Part shown: piece after piece, positions 6,074 through 8,635 of the stretch | Layout: each line of letters opens with the position of its first letter | Position numbering within the stretch: the stretch's first letter is position 1 | Assembly: GCA_009699165.1 (NCBI GenBank) | Contig: WLOR01000061.1 | Coordinates: 1 to 8,635, forward strand | Length of the DNA: 8,635 bases | Source of the DNA: Actinomycetota bacterium | Lineage (GTDB): Bacteria; Actinomycetota; Actinomycetes; Nanopelagicales; Nanopelagicaceae | Direction of reading: 5' to 3' | The notes under the pieces: model-generated | Databases searched by the model: none | Seen by the model: only the letters and a program-made list of their open reading frames with translations | Told to the model about the DNA's origin: nothing | Position numbers and translations under genes: made by a program

Positions 6074-6081
6074 CCCATACG

Positions 6082-7131
6082 TTGAGCTCATCAGCCTATG
6101 TACAGTTAGTTGACCTTGCTAAGCACTTTGGTAAAGTCAAAGCTCTCGATGGCTTAAGCCTTGATATCGCCGAAGGTGAGCTCGTTGCCCTGCTAGGTCC
6201 CTCTGGCTGTGGCAAGACCACCGCGCTTCGCGCATTAGCAGGACTCCAAGAATTAGATCGCGGATCCATGATTGTTGATGGTAAAGATGTCACTTTCCAA
6301 AATGCAAACAAGCGCGGCATGGGTATGGTCTTTCAGGCGTACTCATTATTTCCACATATGACCGCCCGTGAAAACGTTGAGTATGGATTAAAACTCCGCG
6401 CACATAAGACAACTGGCGATAAGCGAAAAGCGCGTTCGGCCGAATTATTAGAGCTTGTTGGTTTATCAACACACGCAAACCACTATCCATACCAACTCTC
6501 TGGTGGACAGCAACAGCGTGTGGCACTTGCTCGCGCCTTAGCGATTTCACCGAAAGTACTTCTACTTGATGAGCCGTTATCTGCACTGGATGCAAAGGTG
6601 CGTACCCAGCTGCGCGAAGAGATTCGGCGTATTCAGATGGAGCTCGGTACCACAACATTATTTGTAACACATGATCAAGAAGAGGCGCTCAGTATCGCTG
6701 ACCGTGTTGGCGTCATGCGCAATGGTCAGTTAGAGCAGATCGCAGCACCTGCCGAACTCTATGACCGCCCAAGCACGGCCTTCGTTGCCGAATTTGTTGG
6801 CTTGACTAATCCTATTGTTGGAAAAGTTAGCGGTGGATCTATTGAGATTCTTGGTGGAGTTGTTAAAACGCTCCCAGGCTCTATCACCTCTGGTACTGGA
6901 ATCGCATTAGTCCGACCAGAGAGTATTGACGTTGTCGCAAGTGCATCTGGAAATGCAACTGTATTTTCGGCTAGCTTCTTAGGTGCATCGTGCCGCCTGA
7001 GCATTACATTATCCGATGGAGCTCGCGTAACGGCACAGCTACCAAGCCCTGATGCGGTTGGCTTGCATGCCGGTGCGCGCGTGAATGTCTCATTATTAGA
7101 TTTGCCAGTATTTGTGAAGGCTGCGGGATGA
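6082..7131 (+). CDS. ABC transporter ATP-binding protein (PotA-like, with TOBE domain)
   Basis: This 349-residue cytoplasmic ATPase powers import through the two permeases. The nucleotide-binding domain is complete: Walker A GPSGCGKTT (39-47), the Q-loop Gln85 in VFQAYSLFPHMT, the signature LSGGQ (139-143), Walker B with Asp163 and the catalytic Glu164 in LLLDEP, the D-loop SALD, and the switch His197 in VTHDQEEA. After about residue 235 comes a beta-rich C-terminal region with the VRPE motif, as in the TOBE regulatory domain of the PotA/FbpC/UgpC class. The TTG start is supported by AAGGA 8 nt upstream; the nearby ATG at 6098 is out of frame. The gene lies 18 nt after permease 2, and its stop overlaps the next gene as ATGA, tying the enolase-family enzyme to the transporter. 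The transported solute is not revealed by this subunit. Confidence 0.95.
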   Translation: MSSSAYVQLVDLAKHFGKVKALDGLSLDIAEGELVALLGPSGCGKTTALRALAGLQELDRGSMIVDGKDVTFQNANKRGMGMVFQAYSLFPHMTARENVEYGLKLRAHKTTGDKRKARSAELLELVGLSTHANHYPYQLSGGQQQRVALARALAISPKVLLLDEPLSALDAKVRTQLREEIRRIQMELGTTTLFVTHDQEEALSIADRVGVMRNGQLEQIAAPAELYDRPSTAFVAEFVGLTNPIVGKVSGGSIEILGGVVKTLPGSITSGTGIALVRPESIDVVASASGNATVFSASFLGASCRLSITLSDGARVTAQLPSPDAVGLHAGARVNVSLLDLPVFVKAAG

Positions 7132-8237
7132 TCTTTGGAAAAATCACGCAGCTTGAAACTTTCACAGATGAGTTTGTCTGTTTTGTAAAAGTAACAACAT
7201 CTGATGGTCACATTGGCTGGGGTCAAACGTCGAACTACCACTCTGATATAACGGCACAGATTTTCCATCGTCAAGTTGCACCTTGGGTACTTGGAAAAGA
7301 TGCATCCGATATAGGTGCACTCATCACCCTCGTTGAAGCCCGCGAACATAAATTTCCAGGAAGCTATCGCTGCCGCGCTAATGCAGGACTAGATACAGCG
7401 CTATGGGATCTGCGCGGTCGGGCAGAGGGAAAACCAGTTGTTGAACTATTAGGTGGCACACCAAAGAAACTTCGCACATATGCCTCATCCATGAAGCGAG
7501 ACATTACCCCCGAGCAAGAGGCGCAAAGATTCGTGAAGCTGCGCGATGAGTATGGTTTTGATGCATTCAAATGGCGCGTTGGGGCCGAATGTGGAAACGA
7601 CGTTGATGAGTGGCCAGGGCGTACAGAAGATGTTGTACCAGTGGTTTCGCAGGCGTTGGGTGATGGTATTGCAAAGTTAGTTGATGGCAATAGTGGTTTT
7701 TCCCCCAAACGAGCGATTGAGGTCGGCGCATTACTTCAAGCTGAGGGTATTACACACTTTGAAGAGCCATGTAAATATTGGGAGCTCGAAGAGACAAAAG
7801 AGGTAACTGAGGCACTCTCCATCGATGTAACTGGCGGAGAGCAAGATTGGGATTTATCTACATGGCAACGCATGATTGATATGCGTGCAGTAGATGTCTT
7901 GCAGCCAGACATTATGTATTTAGGTGGCATATGGAGAACTCTTAAAGTTGTGGAGATGGCAAAAGTTGCACAAATGCCAATCACGCCTCACAGTGCCAAT
8001 CTTTCACTTGTGACAATCTGTACTATGCATCTACTCGGCGCGATTTCAAATCCCGGCAAGTATCTCGAGTTTTCTATTGAAGGAGATGATTACTATCCAT
8101 GGCAAAAGGATTTGTTCTTAGGTAATCCCTTTGCAATAGAAGATGGGAAGATTCAGATTCCATCGCAACCAGGGTGGGGTGTCGAAATAAATCCGCAGTG
8201 GCTAGCAAAAGCTACGCGCCAAGTGTCAACTCTCTAA
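7128..8237 (+). CDS. Enolase-superfamily protein, mandelate racemase/muconate lactonizing type
   Basis: This 369-residue protein has the family's N-terminal capping domain (with RANAGLDTALWDLRGRAEGKPVVELLGG at about 83-110, split here only by description) and a TIM barrel. Members abstract the proton next to a carboxylate with Mg2+; many are acid-sugar dehydratases, others racemases or cycloisomerases. Likely metal ligands are Asp186 (in VDGN), Glu212 (in HFEEP) and Glu238 (in GGEQ). The Asp261 (QPD) and His288 (TPHS) pair is the second base, and Glu314 sits at strand 8. At the strand-2 position the sequence is Lys148-Trp-Arg150 rather than Lys-x-Lys, so the usual second lysine is replaced by arginine. 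The ATG overlaps the ATPase stop (ATGA), with GAAGG 7 nt upstream, so it is translated with the transporter and probably acts on the imported solute or an early product. A dehydratase of a sugar-derived acid is the best guess, not a firm one. Confidence 0.88.
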   Translation: MIFGKITQLETFTDEFVCFVKVTTSDGHIGWGQTSNYHSDITAQIFHRQVAPWVLGKDASDIGALITLVEAREHKFPGSYRCRANAGLDTALWDLRGRAEGKPVVELLGGTPKKLRTYASSMKRDITPEQEAQRFVKLRDEYGFDAFKWRVGAECGNDVDEWPGRTEDVVPVVSQALGDGIAKLVDGNSGFSPKRAIEVGALLQAEGITHFEEPCKYWELEETKEVTEALSIDVTGGEQDWDLSTWQRMIDMRAVDVLQPDIMYLGGIWRTLKVVEMAKVAQMPITPHSANLSLVTICTMHLLGAISNPGKYLEFSIEGDDYYPWQKDLFLGNPFAIEDGKIQIPSQPGWGVEINPQWLAKATRQVSTL

Positions 8238-8296
8238 TCCTCAATTAATTCAAGTTCAAATTAGCGTTTTTAAGTGATTTCACATAGATTCATGTC
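8238..8296 (+). other. Intergenic gap between the operon and the dehydrogenase gene
   Basis: This 59-nt AT-rich gap holds no convincing terminator. CTAAT (8234-8238) and ATTAG (8260-8264) could pair across 21 nt ahead of a short T-run (8267-8271), but the stem is too weak to call. The right end holds the possible -10 described separately. Confidence 0.4.
8285..8290 (+). promoter_or_regulatory. Possible -10 element for a leaderless dehydrogenase transcript
   Basis: TAGATT matches the actinobacterial -10 form TANNNT and matches TATAAT at 4 of 6 positions. It ends 6 nt before the ATG at 8297, which would put the transcript start at the start codon. No Shine-Dalgarno is present upstream, as expected for a leaderless message. 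A -35 is not evident; TTAGCG at 8261-8266 is a poor candidate. Confidence 0.35.
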
Positions 8297-8635
8297 ATGA
8301 CAACGGAGTCAGCTTTTCAAACGGCGCGCGCACAGTTACGCACCGCAGTAGAACAATTAGGCCTCTCAGAAAATGATTGGCAGACGCTTTCAACACCTCG
8401 GCGGATATTAGAAGTCGCCGTTCCCTTGCGACGAGATAACGACAAAGTCGAAATGTATAAGGGCTACCGAGTTCAATACTCAACGACACGTGGGCCTTCT
8501 AAAGGTGGCGTGCGTTTTCATCCGCAGATAGATCTCGAAGAGACGATTGCACTTGCAATGTTAATGACGTGGAAATGCGCCTTAACTAATCTCCCCTTTG
8601 GTGGAGCTAAAGGAGGAATTGCAGTCGATGCTTCA
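8297..8635 (+). CDS. Glu/Leu/Phe/Val dehydrogenase, N-terminal part (cut by window edge)
   Basis: The first 113 residues of an amino-acid dehydrogenase are visible; the family is usually 350-450 residues long, so most of the gene lies beyond the window. The N-terminal dimerisation/substrate domain is clear: GPSKGGVRFHP at 66-76, MTWKCAL at 90-96 and FGGAKGG at 101-107. Lys69, Lys93 and Lys105 have exactly the spacing (24 and 12) of the glutamate-binding and catalytic lysines of clostridial glutamate dehydrogenase (Lys89, Lys113, Lys125). Such enzymes reversibly deaminate an amino acid to a 2-oxo acid and ammonium with NAD(P). The start at 8297 is preferred to the ATG at 8292, which meets a stop after two codons. 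The 59-nt gap and a possible own promoter suggest a unit separate from the transporter operon. Glutamate is the likeliest substrate, but the residues that discriminate it from leucine are mostly outside. Confidence 0.88.
   Translation, partial: MTTESAFQTARAQLRTAVEQLGLSENDWQTLSTPRRILEVAVPLRRDNDKVEMYKGYRVQYSTTRGPSKGGVRFHPQIDLEETIALAMLMTWKCALTNLPFGGAKGGIAVDAS

Noticed and set aside
6189..6242. CCTGCTA...TAGCAGG inverted repeat around the Walker A codons
   Set aside because: The arms are about 40 nt apart within highly constrained coding sequence; a long-range 7-bp match is not notable by itself.
6290..6670. 126-codon open frame on the minus strand
   Set aside because: It is antisense to the most conserved part of the ATPase (Q-loop to Walker B) and has no family features or ribosome-binding site that I can support.
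6759..7349. 196-codon open frame on the minus strand
   Set aside because: It lies opposite the ATPase C-terminus and the enolase N-terminus, both strongly supported. The peptide shows no recognisable domain, and its reading is explained as a shadow frame.
8234..8271. Possible terminator after the enolase-family gene
   Set aside because: The stem CTAAT/ATTAG is AU-rich, 5 bp long and has a 21-nt loop; the T-run alone does not support a terminator.
8292..8300. ATG at 8292 as the amino-acid dehydrogenase start
   Set aside because: It reads ATG-TCA-TGA and stops at once; the ATG at 8297 opens the conserved frame.
1..8635. CRISPR arrays, tRNA or rRNA genes, insertion sequences, phage or defence genes
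   Set aside because: No regularly spaced repeats, tRNA-like folds, transposase motifs or terminal inverted repeats were seen; the window reads as ordinary metabolic chromosome.

Overview
The window looks like chromosome of a low-to-mid GC actinobacterium. The best guess is the freshwater acI group (Nanopelagicales: Planktophila/Nanopelagicus-like). This rests on a GC content near the mid-40s percent by eye (not computed), frequent GTG and TTG starts, compact same-strand packing and an Ala/Ser-rich actinobacterial-style signal peptide. It is an inference from style, not a database match.

All genes lie on the + strand. From left to right they are: the 3' part of a TauE/SafE-family membrane exporter (3-467); a PuuC-like aldehyde dehydrogenase (472-1956); a zinc-dependent alcohol dehydrogenase with class III-like features (1994-3094); a 106-nt gap with operator-like dyads; a secreted ABC substrate-binding protein (3201-4337); two ABC permeases of the PotB/PotC type (4355-5272 and 5269-6063); a PotA-like ABC ATPase with a C-terminal regulatory domain (6082-7131); and an enolase-superfamily protein of the mandelate-racemase type (7128-8237). 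A 59-nt gap follows, then the start of a Glu/Leu/Phe/Val dehydrogenase (8297 to the window edge), probably a separate transcription unit. No gap exceeds 300 nt.

The first eight genes read as one uptake-and-oxidation locus. An ABC importer brings in a small organic solute. The enolase-family protein, translationally coupled to the ATPase, probably dehydrates or isomerises an acid. The alcohol and aldehyde dehydrogenases oxidise an alcohol to an acid. The TauE/SafE protein may export an anionic end product. The substrate cannot be fixed from sequence: a sugar acid, a polyamine-like compound and an organosulfonate all fit part of the evidence. The enolase homologue has Lys-x-Arg where the usual pair is Lys-x-Lys, which argues against copying a function from well-known family members.

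The least expected signal is RNA structure at the gene junctions of the ABC operon. A 16-bp stem with a 3-nt loop lies in the first codons of permease 1, just after the substrate-binding-protein gene. A smaller hairpin covers the TTG start of permease 1. The Shine-Dalgarno of permease 2 is held in a 7-bp stem. A perfect 8-bp stem near the end of permease 2 has the form of an intrinsic terminator on the opposite strand. Together these suggest post-transcriptional control of component stoichiometry, with much substrate-binding protein and little permease.
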